Shown in pieces: positions 50,716 through 62,729 of a stretch of 64,000 nucleotides of DNA. The DNA is from Nymphaea colorata. Taxonomy: Eukaryota > Streptophyta > Magnoliopsida > Nymphaeales > Nymphaeaceae. Each line of letters begins with the position of its first letter. The stretch's first letter is position 1. Below the pieces are notes generated by a model, which saw nothing but the letters and a program-made list of their open reading frames with translations, was not told the origin of the DNA and did no database searches. Made by a program: the position numbers and the translations under genes. The stretch is from contig NC_045139.1 of assembly GCF_008831285.2 (NCBI RefSeq), positions 8,588,204 through 8,652,203 on the forward strand, in the 5' to 3' direction.

Positions 50716-53700
50716 ATGACGATGGAGGCCGTCTCGGTGAGCGCGGTCTCGTGGCTTCTGCTAGTTTTTCTCTCTGCCTCCATCTGTAGAGCAACAGACG
50801 TTTCTCTCCAACTCAACGACGACGTCCTTGGCCTCATCGTCTTCAAGTCGGGAATTCACGACCCCAACTCCGCTCTGAACTCATGGAATGAGGACGACGA
50901 CACGCCCTGTTCCTGGAGCTTCGTCAAATGCGATGCTACCAACGGCCTGGTCTCCGAGGTTGCGCTCGACGGGCTCGGCTTGTCGGGGAAGATCGGAAGA
51001 GGCCTGGAGAAATTGCAGAACCTCCGGGTTTTATCTCTTTCCCGGAACAATTTCTCTGGGAACCTCAGCCCGGAGTTGGCTCGGATAGGGAGCCTCAACA
51101 GCCTGAATTTGAGCTATAATGGTTTTACCGGCAGCATTCCGGCCGGTTACGGGGCGATGAAATCGATCAGGGTTCTGGATTTCTCCGAGAACCTGCTTTC
51201 GGGGCCAGTCCCCGACCACCTATTCGAGAATTGCACTATAATCAGGTTCATTTCTATCGGAGGCAATCTTTTCGCCGGCAGCTTGCCAAAGGTGCTGAGC
51301 AAATGCGTGGGTTTGGGGTCTTTGAACGTTTCAGGGAATCGTCTTTCTGGTTCTCCAGATTTTGTTAATGGGCTTTGGATGCTGAATCAGTTAAGGATGC
51401 TCGATCTTTCTAGCAACGCTTTTGGCGGTCCCGTTCCGGCCGGCATATCTGGTTTACATAATCTTAAGGAGCTTTACTTGCACAAGAATCAATTCTCTGG
51501 CCCATTGCCACCTGATATTGGCTCCTGCATTCATTTGGTTCATATGGATCTGAGTAGTAATCTGTTCACAGGGGAAGTGCCCAGTCTGTTCCAAGGGCTC
51601 AGTTCTCTGTCTTACATTGATTTATCAAGAAACAAGCTAAACGGTAATGTGCCAACATGGATAGGCAGCCTTAGCAATCTGCAGTTCTTGGATTTTTCAG
51701 GTAATTATATGAATGGAAGCCTGCCTCCCTCACTGGGCGACCTGAAACAATTGCAGCATTTGGGTCTTTCCGAAAACAGGTTTTCCGGTGAGATCCCCGG
51801 GAGGATCGCCGAGTGCAACAAGCTTTCAGAGTTGAGCTTGAGGAATAATGACTTCATTGGAAACATTCCTCCAGGTCTCTTTCAACTTGGTCTCGAGCAA
51901 ATCGACCTAGCATCTAACGACCTTTCTGGTTCGATTCCTTCAGGCTCCACTCAGTTCTTTCAGTCTCTTCGTGCACTCGACCTCTCAAATAACAACCTGA
52001 CAGGTGAAATACCTGTCGAGATGAGCTTCTGCACCAACATGAAGTACCTGAACCTGTCATGGAACAACTTGCGGTCGAAGTTGCATCCAGAGTTTGGAGA
52101 TTTGAAGTCTCTTTCGCAATTGGATCTGCGTCACACAGGCTTATATGGTTCAATCCCAAGCGAATTGTGTGATGCCAATGCATTGGTAGTCCTTCAACTG
52201 GATGGGAATTCTTTAACCAATCCAATCCCGAAAGAGATTGGAAACTGTTCATCCTTGACTTATCTGTAAGTTTTACTTACTTTTAGCATTCCACTTGCCT
52301 GCCTTCTTAACTAGTTAAGTGACACTAGACCTAAAACTTGTAATTCTTGCAGGAGTTTATCTCACAACAGCTTAGATGGGCCCATTCCAATGGAGTTATC
52401 CAAGCTAAGAAAACTTTTAATACTAAATCTTGCTTACAACAAGCTGAGCGGAGAAATTCCAGAGCAACTTGGGGGCTTGGTCAATCTGTTGGTAGTCAAT
52501 CTTTCATATAACAAGCTTACAGGGAAACTCCCAAGGGGAAGCATATTCCAAAACTTGGATCCCAGTTCACTAGAAGGAAATGTTGGTCTTTGTTCCCCAA
52601 AATTGTCACAGAAATGCCAAATGAATGTTCCCAAGCCGTTGGCCCTGAATCCGGTGGAGTACAACAATGGAAATGGCAATGCAAGGTCGGGCTCCATCTC
52701 TCAGAAATTCAAGCACAAAAGATTTTTAACAGTATCAGCCATGATTGCAATATGTGCTGCTGTTGTCATTGCTGTAGGTGTTGTCATGGTTACCTTGCTG
52801 AACGTGACAGCTAGGAGAAGGAGAGAGTTTCCGCAGGCGGCATCGGAAAGTCTCTGTTCAAGTACCCCCAAGGCTAGTTCTGCCATGGGTAAGCTAGTTC
52901 TGTTCAGTTCTGCTGCAGATTCAAACTCTGAAGATTGGGTGAACAATGCTCAGTCCCTGTTGAACAAAGCTTCTGAGATAGGAAAGGGTGTTTTTGGGAC
53001 AGTATACAGAGCTTGTGTAACAGAGGGGAGCGATGTAGCCATTAAGAAGCTCATCACTTCAAATATTGTACAGTCTCAGGATGATTTTGACCGAGAGGTT
53101 CAGATTCTGGGGAAGGTAAGACACCCAAATTTGATTAGCCTCAAAGGGTACTACTGGACTCCTCAGCTACAGCTGCTCATCTCTGAGTTTGCTGCTAATG
53201 GAAGTCTTCATGACAGATTACATGAGGATTCTGTTTCCCGTTGGCCTCCACTCTCATGGGCGCAGCGCTTTAAGATTGCTCTTGGCACAGCTAAAGGCCT
53301 AACCCATCTTCACCAATCCTACAGGCCACCAATTATACACTACAACATCAAGCCAAGTAATATATTACTTGATGAGAGCCTCAATCCAAAAATCTCAGAC
53401 TTCGGTTTAGCAAGGCTTCTTCCCAAGCTTGACCAGCATATACTGAGCAGCAGGTTTCAGAGTGCATTAGGCTATGTTGCACCTGAATTAGCATGCCAAA
53501 GTTTAAGGATCAATGAGAAATGTGATATTTATGGATATGGGATACTTGTACTGGAGCTGGTGACGGGCCGAAGGCCGGTAGAATATGGAGAAGATGATGT
53601 TCTGATCCTGTGTGATTATGTCAGGAGTTTGATTGAGCTGGGAAATCCTATGGAGTGTGTAGATCCAAGGATGAGCGAGTGCCCAGAAGAGGAGGTGTTA

Positions 53701-53826
53701 CCGGTGTTGAAGTTGGGCTTGGTTTGCACATCCCAAATACCTTCAAGCAGGCCTTCCATGGCTGAAGTTGTGCAGATACTGCAGGTTATCAAGACCCCAC
53801 TTCAGGAGAGGATGGAGATTTTCTGA
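50716..53826 (+). CDS. LRR receptor-like protein kinase, probably inactive (At3g28040 type)
   Basis: Plasma-membrane receptor-like protein with an extracellular LRR array and an intracellular kinase-like domain. Two exons, 50716-52265 and 52353-53826, give 1007 aa; the 87-bp intron splits a Leu codon inside the LRR array. Signal peptide is at about 1-26, then the LRR N-cap (DDVLGLIVFKSGIHDPNSAL, TPCSWSFVKC) and about 20 LRRs (LxxLDLSxNxxxGxIP). A membrane segment lies at about 641-666, followed by RRRR. The kinase-like domain keeps the P-loop IGKGVFGTVY (about 726) and VAIKK (Lys about 748), DFG (866-868) and APE (893-895). The catalytic HRD motif reads HYN (846-848), so the Arg and catalytic Asp are missing. 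The order and wording match the Arabidopsis At3g28040 subfamily, annotated as probably inactive. The ligand is unknown. Confidence 0.97.
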
Positions 53827-55329
53827 GAGACCAAGAAGGACCACGATCTCTACCCTGCGACCTTTGTTTGTTCATCACTCACCCTTAATGTTAATGCCAT
53901 GTGCTTAATCTCCTCACTCTTTTCTCTCTTCCTTTATTCTTGTCTTCTGCTTTAACTCTGCTCATTATGCTTGTTCATCCACTGTTCCTTCTGTTCTTAG
54001 AGAAACTCTGATCAAATACTCAAAAATAGGGCCATGTTTTCTCTCCAATCTACTGGAGATTCGCAGTTGCATTTGAACGGGAACTATGTACACTGCACGC
54101 GTGTTCCACAAGAAAAAAGAACTGTTCATCTGCTTTTTTACAGCCTTACGCAGATCATGAAAAAAGCAAATGGCAGTTCTCTGTGGTTTACTCGCTGCAT
54201 ACCGAGGTGATCCCATTGTACTTAGCACTCTTACATCGGAGCAGCTTGACCATTTTCTCTCAGTACAAGTAACATTATCGATCAAATTGGTTCCTTACTT
54301 CAGTTTATGGGTAGAAAAGAAGTGCAATCAAAGGCCTTGGTAGATAAGAGAATGGTATATATATATTATATGACATGGTAATCATAATTCCTTTTTCCAT
54401 ATTGCGGAATGCATGAAAAAAAGTCCATTGCAGAGTCCTGCAGATTTAAAAAGAATCCATGGAGATCGAGAAAGGCTGACTATGTCATGTATGCATGTGC
54501 AGAGAATCCTATGAGAGAACCAGCAAGGAGGGCACTTGCCACTTACTGCCAACATTGCAGGAAAGTTGTGTGCATGTGCAAGTATAAGGACAAGTGCTAT
54601 GAACCAGAATTTTGTCAGAAACAAGTTGCTCCATACAAATAGCCAAACAGAAAAAGAAAAAGGAATTTGAATTTTGGCTCTCATGTTTTCGTGAGAAATT
54701 ATCAGGAAAAAGTGAAAAAGAATTGCGTTTCTATTTAAACTGCTTAAAGCCTAAAGGGAAAAGAAAGAAAGGGAAAGCGTGTAAAAGTACACTTGCCGTG
54801 GCCAAGCATGTGCAGTATTGGAAACCCTTGCCTTAAATGGCTGCACCTTAAAAGTACTATGGGTTGCAGTGTAGCGGCAGAACGAAGTCAATTAAAAATT
54901 TGAAGCTTGTAAGGATCTCAAAGAGGAATATAGAAGAAAAGAAGTTTAACAGGTACGAGCAAAGGCAAAGAACTGTAGTCATATTATTTTTTTCATTGAG
55001 CAGCAGGAAAATCTCAGAGCCCGATAAGAGGTACATCATAGGCGGGTTTTAGGAGCACGGATGATCTCTGGCATTTACTATTTACATGCATGGAAAAGAG
55101 AATATTCGCAAATCATTCTCTTGTTAGTAAAATTTCCAATTCATCCTCAGATATATGCTAATTTATCTTCCTCTTTTCCTTAACCATGCCAAACCCACTG
55201 CGGATAAAGTTGTGCCGAGGGCTTTGTTTGCTCAGTTAAAATATAGTTCCGATGAAAGTGGGCTGGTGTGCTCCCCGTCCATTAGAGAAAGAATAAAGAA
55301 TGATATGTACAAATACAAGTAGTCACCTA
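53827..55329. other. Pseudokinase 3'UTR and downstream spacer
   Basis: No gene is supportable. Three short plus-strand frames overlap between 54409 and 55052. The first (77 codons) is Cys-rich near its end (YCQHCRKVVCMCKYKDKC) and the others are Lys-rich. I recognise no family and no splice signal that would join them. Confidence 0.45.
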
Positions 55330-58110
55330 ACCTTTAGGTCAGAGTAACCTTTGCTTCCGAGAGCAAAGAAAGAACCTTGAAAGAAAGGGCAGAATTAGAA
55401 ATTCTCAGCCTAGCAAACTTCATGTCTACATCACCCACATTGTTCAAAAGTAAAGATGCTTTGTAACTGTGAAGCCAAGATTTCCATCTAGAGTTGTTGG
55501 TTCTAATTTCTATCAAAGCAGAAGCATCAGATGTGTGCTCAAGAAGTCCATGACAAATAGAAGATTCTGTGAAAGTCACCAGTTTTGAGGGGCAGCAGAA
55601 AGTGCGACCCTAAAATCGTAGAATTCAACCCTGATTGGGTTCATCACCACTTTAAGACACATAAACCTCAAGTATGCAGAGTTACCTCTTTCAATTGCTT
55701 CAAGCCCACACCGCCCTCATTCTCAGGAAGGAAAAGTACTTGAGCAGAGCCTAAATGCATTCTGCAATTAACTTCAGAATCTCCCCGCAAGAACTTAATC
55801 ATAATTTCTTCAAGCTTCTTGATTACAGAAATCGAGCACTTCAAGACCATAAACCAATACCATGGCTGCGCAGCAATCACAAATTTTGGGAGACAAAGTT
55901 TTCCTGCATATGACAGCATATGAGATTTCCATTGACTTAGGCGATTCTGCATCTTCAAAACAACCCGATCCCAATCAGCTGTTGAGAGACGTAAAAGACA
56001 TGGTGGGAGGCCTAGATATTGCGTGGGAAATGAGCCCTGAACCCACCCAAATTGATCACTAATTGCTCCCATTTTCTGTTCTGACAAAGCAAAGCCAAAA
56101 AAATTTGATTTGGACTGATTAATTTGCATCCCAGCAGCTTTCTTAAATTATTCTAAAATATATTCTAGATGATGCAAAGATCTGTTGGATGCTTTAACAA
56201 AGATGAATAGGTCGTCAACATACATGGTAGCCGGCACACCTTCAATACCTCTACCAAAATGAGGAACCTCCATTTTGCGATTCATAATGGCTGGCTGAAA
56301 AATTTTCAAGAACCACCAAGAAGAGGTAAAGGGGACAGAGGGTCTCCTTGACAAAGCCCTCTCCCACTATCAAAAAATCTTCCCTCTCTACCATTTATAA
56401 GAAGAGCGTTAAGGGGATGTAGACACACAATTCATAACCCTATCAACCCAAACGGAATGGAAACCAAAGAAGGGAAGGGCAGATCGCAAGAATCCCCAAT
56501 CAACCCTATCATACGCCTTAGATAAATCTATTTTCACTCCCACGCTGCTGCATCGACTTTTAACCATAGCATGAATCATTTCATGAGCAAGAAGATAGAT
56601 CTGGTGGATGCTTCTGCCTGAAAGAAAGGCACACTAATGTTCTGAAATGAGACGGTCCAGAATCTTTTTCATGCGAAGAACCATAACCAGAAAGATGAAT
56701 TTGAAAACACTGTTACCAAGGGCAATTGGCCTGTGATCAGAAATGTTAACTGAATTGTTCTTCTTTGGGATTAAAACCAGATGATTATGTCCCAGTTTCT
56801 TCACCACTTTGCCCTTTTTAAAGTACTCCCTAATAGCTTCATAGAGATCCTGCTTGACAATGGGCCAATATTTGTGAAAGAAATTATTTGGAAAGCCGTC
56901 TGGCCCAGGAGAGCTATCAGAGCTGGCTTTCATAACAACCCACGTCTTCCTCATCTTCTATTGTGCGTAGGTGCTGATTGTTCTCTTCCATAGTCACCAA
57001 GGGACCAGACCCTAAGAAGATATATCTATAGAAGTGAAGTCTCCAATGACTAAGGAGGGAAGATCCTTATTCGCAAGAGAGGCCTCGAGAAGAAGAAATT
57101 GCTCTCTGCATATCCTAAAATCAGAATGAAGATATACAACAACCAAATCAAAATTCTTTCCAGGGCAAATTTCTTGAATGCCACAGTCGATCCAAAACAG
57201 ATTATATCTACAGCTGAAAAGGGAAAACCTATCTTTCTGCCTGCCAACAACAATTCGAGCCCAGTTTCCCTCAAGATCAAGATTTGATTCAAAACAGAAA
57301 TCTGGATAATCATTATAAAATCTAGCTTGCATCTCAGAGGTGAGCATGGTATCATATAAACACATCATGTCAACATGACAATCTCGAATCAGACAAGCAC
57401 AATTTCTGCGGGCTGCTTTATTTGCCAAACCACGAACATTCAACTTAAAACACTTTCATTTTGAACTGGTGTTAAGATGGAGTCCTCCTGGGTCTGATTT
57501 GTGCCCAGAATATTTTCCTTCTACCCTCAGTGACAGAAGCTTTCCCTTTAACCAAAATTTGCTTGACTGCTGTGAACTTATCTTCAACTTTTTCCTTCCT
57601 CTTTGTCGAACTGACTTCTTTGCTTTTCAACAGCCTCTTTTTACCACTCAGAGCACTTTTCTTTCCTTCTAAATGCCTTGCCCACATTAACGTTCAAGAT
57701 ATCCTCTTCCATGAGTCGACTCTTGCTTGCTATAGAACCAATCATCAAAGGTTCTCGATCTGTCCACTGATCAATCTGCATCGCTTCATCAATTTTTTGA
57801 GCCTGCTCTGACATGGGCATTGGTTCACTATTATTCAAATCAGAGCTCGAATCAACTGGAACAGGAGGGTCAGCCTCCATATTTTTGCAAAACAGTGCAT
57901 CTCTTGAGAAGTCTGCGACTTGAGGTTTACACTGGCCCATTCATCAACTACCGGGTTTTGAGGAACATCCTCAGCAGATTTAATCGGACAGGAAGCTGGA
58001 GTCTGAGAGGTTGCCCAACAACAAGTGCAAAAGCGAATTCGACTCTCATATTCAATAGTTTGTTGAAAAATTGACTCACCATCAGCTGCGTTGTGTTCAT
58101 ACAAGTCCAG
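55330..58110 (-). mobile_element. Degenerate L1-type LINE retrotransposon
   Basis: Minus-strand fragments line up in LINE order. A CCHC-like piece lies near 58000 (SRIRFCTCCWATSQTPASCP). A remnant of the apurinic-type endonuclease is at 57443-57012 (MNVRGLANKAARRNC to VIGDFTS). Reverse transcriptase begins at 56954 (SSPGPDGFPNNFF, LVLIPKKN, SDHRPIALGNSVFKF), with the catalytic YVDD at about 56220 and a downstream segment at 56129-55668 (QYLGLPPCLL, LSQWKSHMLSYAGKL). The copy is dead: stops and frameshifts divide it, the endonuclease Glu motif and GDFN are altered, and only about 57 bp separate endonuclease from reverse transcriptase, so the normal linker is deleted. Element ends and target duplication are not resolved. 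Confidence 0.88.
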
Positions 58111-61103
58111 CTCAAGCTCAACTCATTCATATGATCAACGTTTCTTAAGTCAGTCAAACATCACATTTCGGGTTTTGGTGCGAAATCCACGTTACAAAAG
58201 GCGGATTTCACAATAGTTTGTTACTGTTTCATAAATACGTTCTATCCAAATTGACCTCAAGGTTGTTGAGTATTGAGCGTGCTTTGAGTTCACGCTGGAC
58301 TCTAAGATCCGGATCAACCTTATGATGCGTGAAAAGGATCTCATACATACTATTTTTTGAAAAAAAGAAGTATGGAAAGTTCACATACAAACACAATGGG
58401 TAATGAAAGAGGCACTATGGACTTTTCTTTTGTGTCAATGGATGTAAAATGACCAAAATGCCCTTGATTTGCCAATATTAAAGCCCCCCATAAGTGCAAA
58501 AAAAAGAGAAATGAAAAAAAATCTGTAAAATATTTATTTGTTTTTCAAAACAGAAAAAATGCCCTAAAATTTTTTGGTGAACATGCATTGGGTGCATCAG
58601 CAAATACAAGTAGAATATTGAATAACTCTATCGAGTTAATTAGGAACAAACAACGAAACGGAAGGTTCATATCTGCAGAAAAGACAACTCCAATTTGCTA
58701 GTGGTTTTTCTTTGCAAGGCCCCTCACATTCCAATCATCATTGTCAGGAAATAACCAGCTGAGAATCTGTGGTAAATTCATCATTTACAGAGCTCATTCA
58801 ACACCAGCTCAGTCCCCCATGCTTACATTCCAGGCTAGGGTCACAATAAATCCTCTAGATCACCATTGTCAGGAAGGATCAGCAGAACAGAGAATACACT
58901 CCTTTTTGAATTAACAGGAACTTCAGTGGGTACCCTCATGAATTCATGTCTGTGGAACTAAGATCTAGAGAATCTTCAATGACCCATCCTTTTGGAGGCC
59001 ACCCTCTGAAGATCTAGAATGAAGGAAGAATCCAATTACCTTTCCTACACTTGCCTTGAATGAGAAAAGCTTTGAAGAAGGGTTTAAGCAAAAATTCGGA
59101 GACTACACGCTTGGAGACCTTCCCTTCTCAGATGTTACCCTACATTGAACAACATTTTTCCTTGTCGATCAACAATGACAATTGCATATTAGAGGTGCTA
59201 CCATTTGCCGTCACCTTCTCAGGGATGTTCTCACTTGACTCCTGTGGAAGTAACACGCCAAGCTTTTACGAGATATGACCGATTTTCTTAAGAACAACTC
59301 TTCCTTAGGCATCTACGTAGAGAGATTCACACTTGTAGCGATCCGTCTATCCTTTTATCGACTGGACTCTGGGCCTCCCGTTGATCTCCACAAAGCACAC
59401 TCGCAAGCATCGTTAAATTTGCAGAAGTCACAATGTCGAATTTGGTACGCAATACTCGAATTCAATCAACTTTCAGACCGCCATCCAACTCCTCCCATTG
59501 CCAAAATCGGCCGAAATTCCAAGGAAACCTCCAACTAGATGCTAGTGAAAGAGGGTCGATCTCGATTCTTGGCATGAGGATCAAGAAACAGCTAAGCACT
59601 TTGCGGCAATTGCGAAAGAACCAGGCAACTCGATTCCATGTAAACCACAAGGGAACCTCCAACAAGTCGTCATTTTATAGAACATATTTAGGTACCATTG
59701 ATCTGCTAGGAGCTTCCGTCCTGCCACTGCTAATGCACTTATGCAACACAACCAATGCCCCACCTGGGGCAGATTCTGCCATGAAGTTGTCCACTGTCAT
59801 GAATCTGCCCCAATCTTTGTAACAAATTTATGAAACTGTTTTTGTTGTCAAATGCCCCTTAGAGTTTATCTCCCACTTAAAATGATGGATGTTGGAACAA
59901 TTTGGAATGAAGTCTGCAGGCCATCAGGAACGACAAACACGTCAGTTTTGAGAATTGGCCGCTGGGTCTGTTCGACCCGGACGAAATAAATATAAACAAT
60001 TTATGTACAACTTTAAATTTCATAAAGATACCAAAATTTTAAAGAAATTCAATTATTTAAATTGACCACTATACATACACACATATAATGAGTTCAATTG
60101 GTCTCTTTTTGAGACTGTTTTCAACTTCTTCTTTTTTTTGTCACTATCTTTTCCCTTTTTCTTTTCCATGACCGCTTCTCCCACTTGCAAATTGATAAAT
60201 TCTGTTGAAGACTTGAAATCTCATTTTGGGTAAAAGTTACAGGAATCACTCTGAATCGATTTGGACACTTCGCGAACGATTCCCAGGGAGCATGTAAGAA
60301 TCTACATCATCACGACGTGTGCCAGGGAAGTAAAACTCAGTTTGAAGTTAGATAATCTATACATATTGCAAGCCAGACCAAGTCGCATTAGTAAGGGAGA
60401 AAAAGCAAAATAGTTTAGCCATGTTCTAGTCATTTTATGTGAGAGATAGAGATGGAGAGAGAAAGAGAGGGAAATTCAGAAGTGAAGTACATCAACTTTA
60501 CAAGCATATCTTAATGTGGATCGTCAATGGGAGTAAGGCCCTATAGCTGCCCACCCTACAAACTGATCTTTGCAGAGACGTGAAGTCCATCTATGAAGTG
60601 TTCGGCTCAAATGTCTACAGGATAAAGTGTTTGGACGGAAAAATGTCTTCGAGATGACGCGCCAAATTCAGGGCACCCAACACTTGACGCGGCCTGAGAA
60701 ACACATTCAACGGTGGGGACATCAGCGAGTTCAGAGAAATAGCCGAGGGATGTCGAGCGAACCGGTTAGTAAATTAACACCACTGCGATCAACTCACCGA
60801 CCAAATCAAAATGATCCATTTTGTACCAACTTGACATAACGCATCATAAAAGGCTTATTCCTGAAAAAGACAAACCTTCTTTCTAAGATCCACAATAGGA
60901 ACAGTGAGACCCTCTCGAGTTGGTCCGCAACTTACAGTGGAGAACTTTCTCTATACACAAGCCCTGTACATTTTTCACCGGCTGACCGACAGACGCAAAG
61001 TCTTCATTCATTGAGAATGAAGAAAAGAGGGCAGCTCCTGATCGTTATCTCAGAACTATCACCACTGCCCTCAGCATCTGCCTTCCTATATCCAACAGCC
61101 GCA
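58111..61103. other. Intergenic region between LINE relic and WD40 gene
   Basis: I see no gene. Frames at 59060-59278, 59433-59822 and 60627-60839 lack recognisable domains. The last part, to the left of 61104, probably includes the 3'UTR of the minus-strand WD40 gene. Part of 58110-58330 could be more of the LINE's 5' region, but no domain shows. Confidence 0.5.
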
Positions 61104-62729
61104 TCATATAAACGAATCAAGATAACTGTAAGTGTGTTTTCTGCTGTACTGAAGCAGGCTTGCATAAATTCGATCCCACACCCCAATGAAAAGCGACTCT
61201 GTGTCTGGACTGAAAGAGATACCGGAAATCTCGCCAAAGAAATCAATTTCTTGACGCTTCTTGCAATCCATCTTAGTGTCATATATATGCACGAAATCAG
61301 CAGGCTCAGCTACCGCCATGAATCGCCCATCTGAAGAGTAGCGAATCGATCGCACAGCACCCAAATTTCCCCTTAAGACTGCAATAGATGAAGACAAATT
61401 CCTGATGTCCCACACACGGCATGTCTTGTCCTGGTTCCCCGTAGCAAATGTGCAGCCATCAGGGTGCCAAGCAGATGCAAAGGAGAAGTCCAAATGACCC
61501 ACCAACGGCGACACAGTCTGCAAGGTCAGATGGATGTGGATTAGGCAATAGCAAGCAAAACTGAGGTCACTTAATATTGACAATGAAATTCAGCTGTCCT
61601 GAAAGTCCATATGGCATGTTCAAATGTATAGACAAACGTTTGGAAAAGTGAGCGTGTGAGGCAAATGACATAGCCACAGTCTCTCTCTCTCTCTCATACA
61701 CACACGCATATCCAGCTCCACAGGTTTACTTCCAACCCCTTTCCGTCCTTTAACGGTTTAACCAAGTGACAGATGTTGTCCAACAATCTAATAACTATCC
61801 AATTAAATGAAGGATACACCACTACTTCAAAGATATACCAGAAGCATATGAATGTGGGATGCAACCCAACTTGGACATGGTGCTGAGGACATCCAAGCAT
61901 GGTCTCACTCATCAACATGTGAAGGGTGGGCTACACATCAGGAGGTAAGGAAAATCAGATTATTCTTGGAGATCCAAGTTGTCGTTGGAACTTCAAGCAT
62001 TCCCCTTCTGGAGGCATGTGAGTGAACTGGATGGAGGTCAAATACACAAAGCCAAACACAAAATTTTTGAAGAATGTTTCCAGATAATGCTAACATGCAG
62101 CCCTAGAAAATGCACAGCAAATATGTTTTTTCATGTAAACATTTTGAAAAAGATCTTCTACCGAAGTAGGTTAGTAGGTTAAAGATGAGCTATAAAGAAT
62201 TTGAGTAATTTGTGAAATTACATTACCTTTCCACTCTGTGAATCCACCAGTAATCCATCTGCGTCATCACCAACAACTACCAAAAGTTTACGGTCCGGAC
62301 TAATGGATGTATGCTGCCACACAAATAAACATTGTCAACAAGATACTCTAGCAACCAATATGCAATACAAACCGACAAACCAAGCACTAACATAAAACAA
62401 AGAAAGTATATGTGATCTGATAAGGTCTTACATTTACTGCCCAAGGGAAGGTGAAATGCTTCAAGAGCTGAAACCTCTCTGTTTCAAATTCACGTACTCC
62501 ACAATCATTATTCGAGGCCATGAAATGCACGTTGCCACTAGGAAAGAGCCAAAGGGATCATAACAGAAAAAGATTGAGCTGCCATATTAATCAAACAATC
62601 TTATCCATGAACCAATCAAAATCTAGCACAGAATTACCTCAAGTTGTCATATATCTCAATGGCATTTGTAATAGCATTATCATCAAATGTTGTTCTCCTA
62701 CAAAAGCTAACCCCTTCCTGTTCCAGTTG
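61104..62729 (-). CDS. WD40-repeat protein, 3' part (C2A9.03-like plant family)
   Basis: Partial gene entering from the right edge. Minus-strand exons, all phase-consistent: 62729-62638, 62537-62432, 62313-62227, 61517-61104, giving 232 C-terminal residues. Recognisable blocks are TTFDDNAITNAIEIYDN, GNVHFMASNNDCGVREFE, FPWAVNHTSISPDRKLLVVV, LVGHLDFSFASAWHPDG, FATGNQDKTCRVWDIRNLS, GAVRSIRYSSDGRFMAVAEP, ADFVHIYDTK, EIDFFGEISGISFSPDTESL and IGVWDRIYASLLQY. These are WD40 blades with GH and WD-type ends. They fit the plant family similar to the fission yeast WD-repeat protein C2A9.03 (Arabidopsis At1g36070 type); its molecular role is not established. Upstream exons encoding the N-terminal half lie beyond position 64000. 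A start at 61583 would be inside an intron. Confidence 0.93.

Noticed and set aside
51914-52252. 112-codon minus-strand frame and other frames within the LRR gene
   Set aside because: They are shadows of the LRR coding sequence, caused by its composition, with no independent domain.
59433-59822. 129-codon plus-strand frame near the LINE relic
   Set aside because: No family resemblance and no neighbouring exons; also open on the opposite strand, so chance is likely.
61104-61583. Minus-strand ATG at 61583 as start of a 159-residue WD40 protein
   Set aside because: The first 22 residues lie in an intron. A CAG acceptor before 61517 and three further upstream exons continue the WD40 protein.
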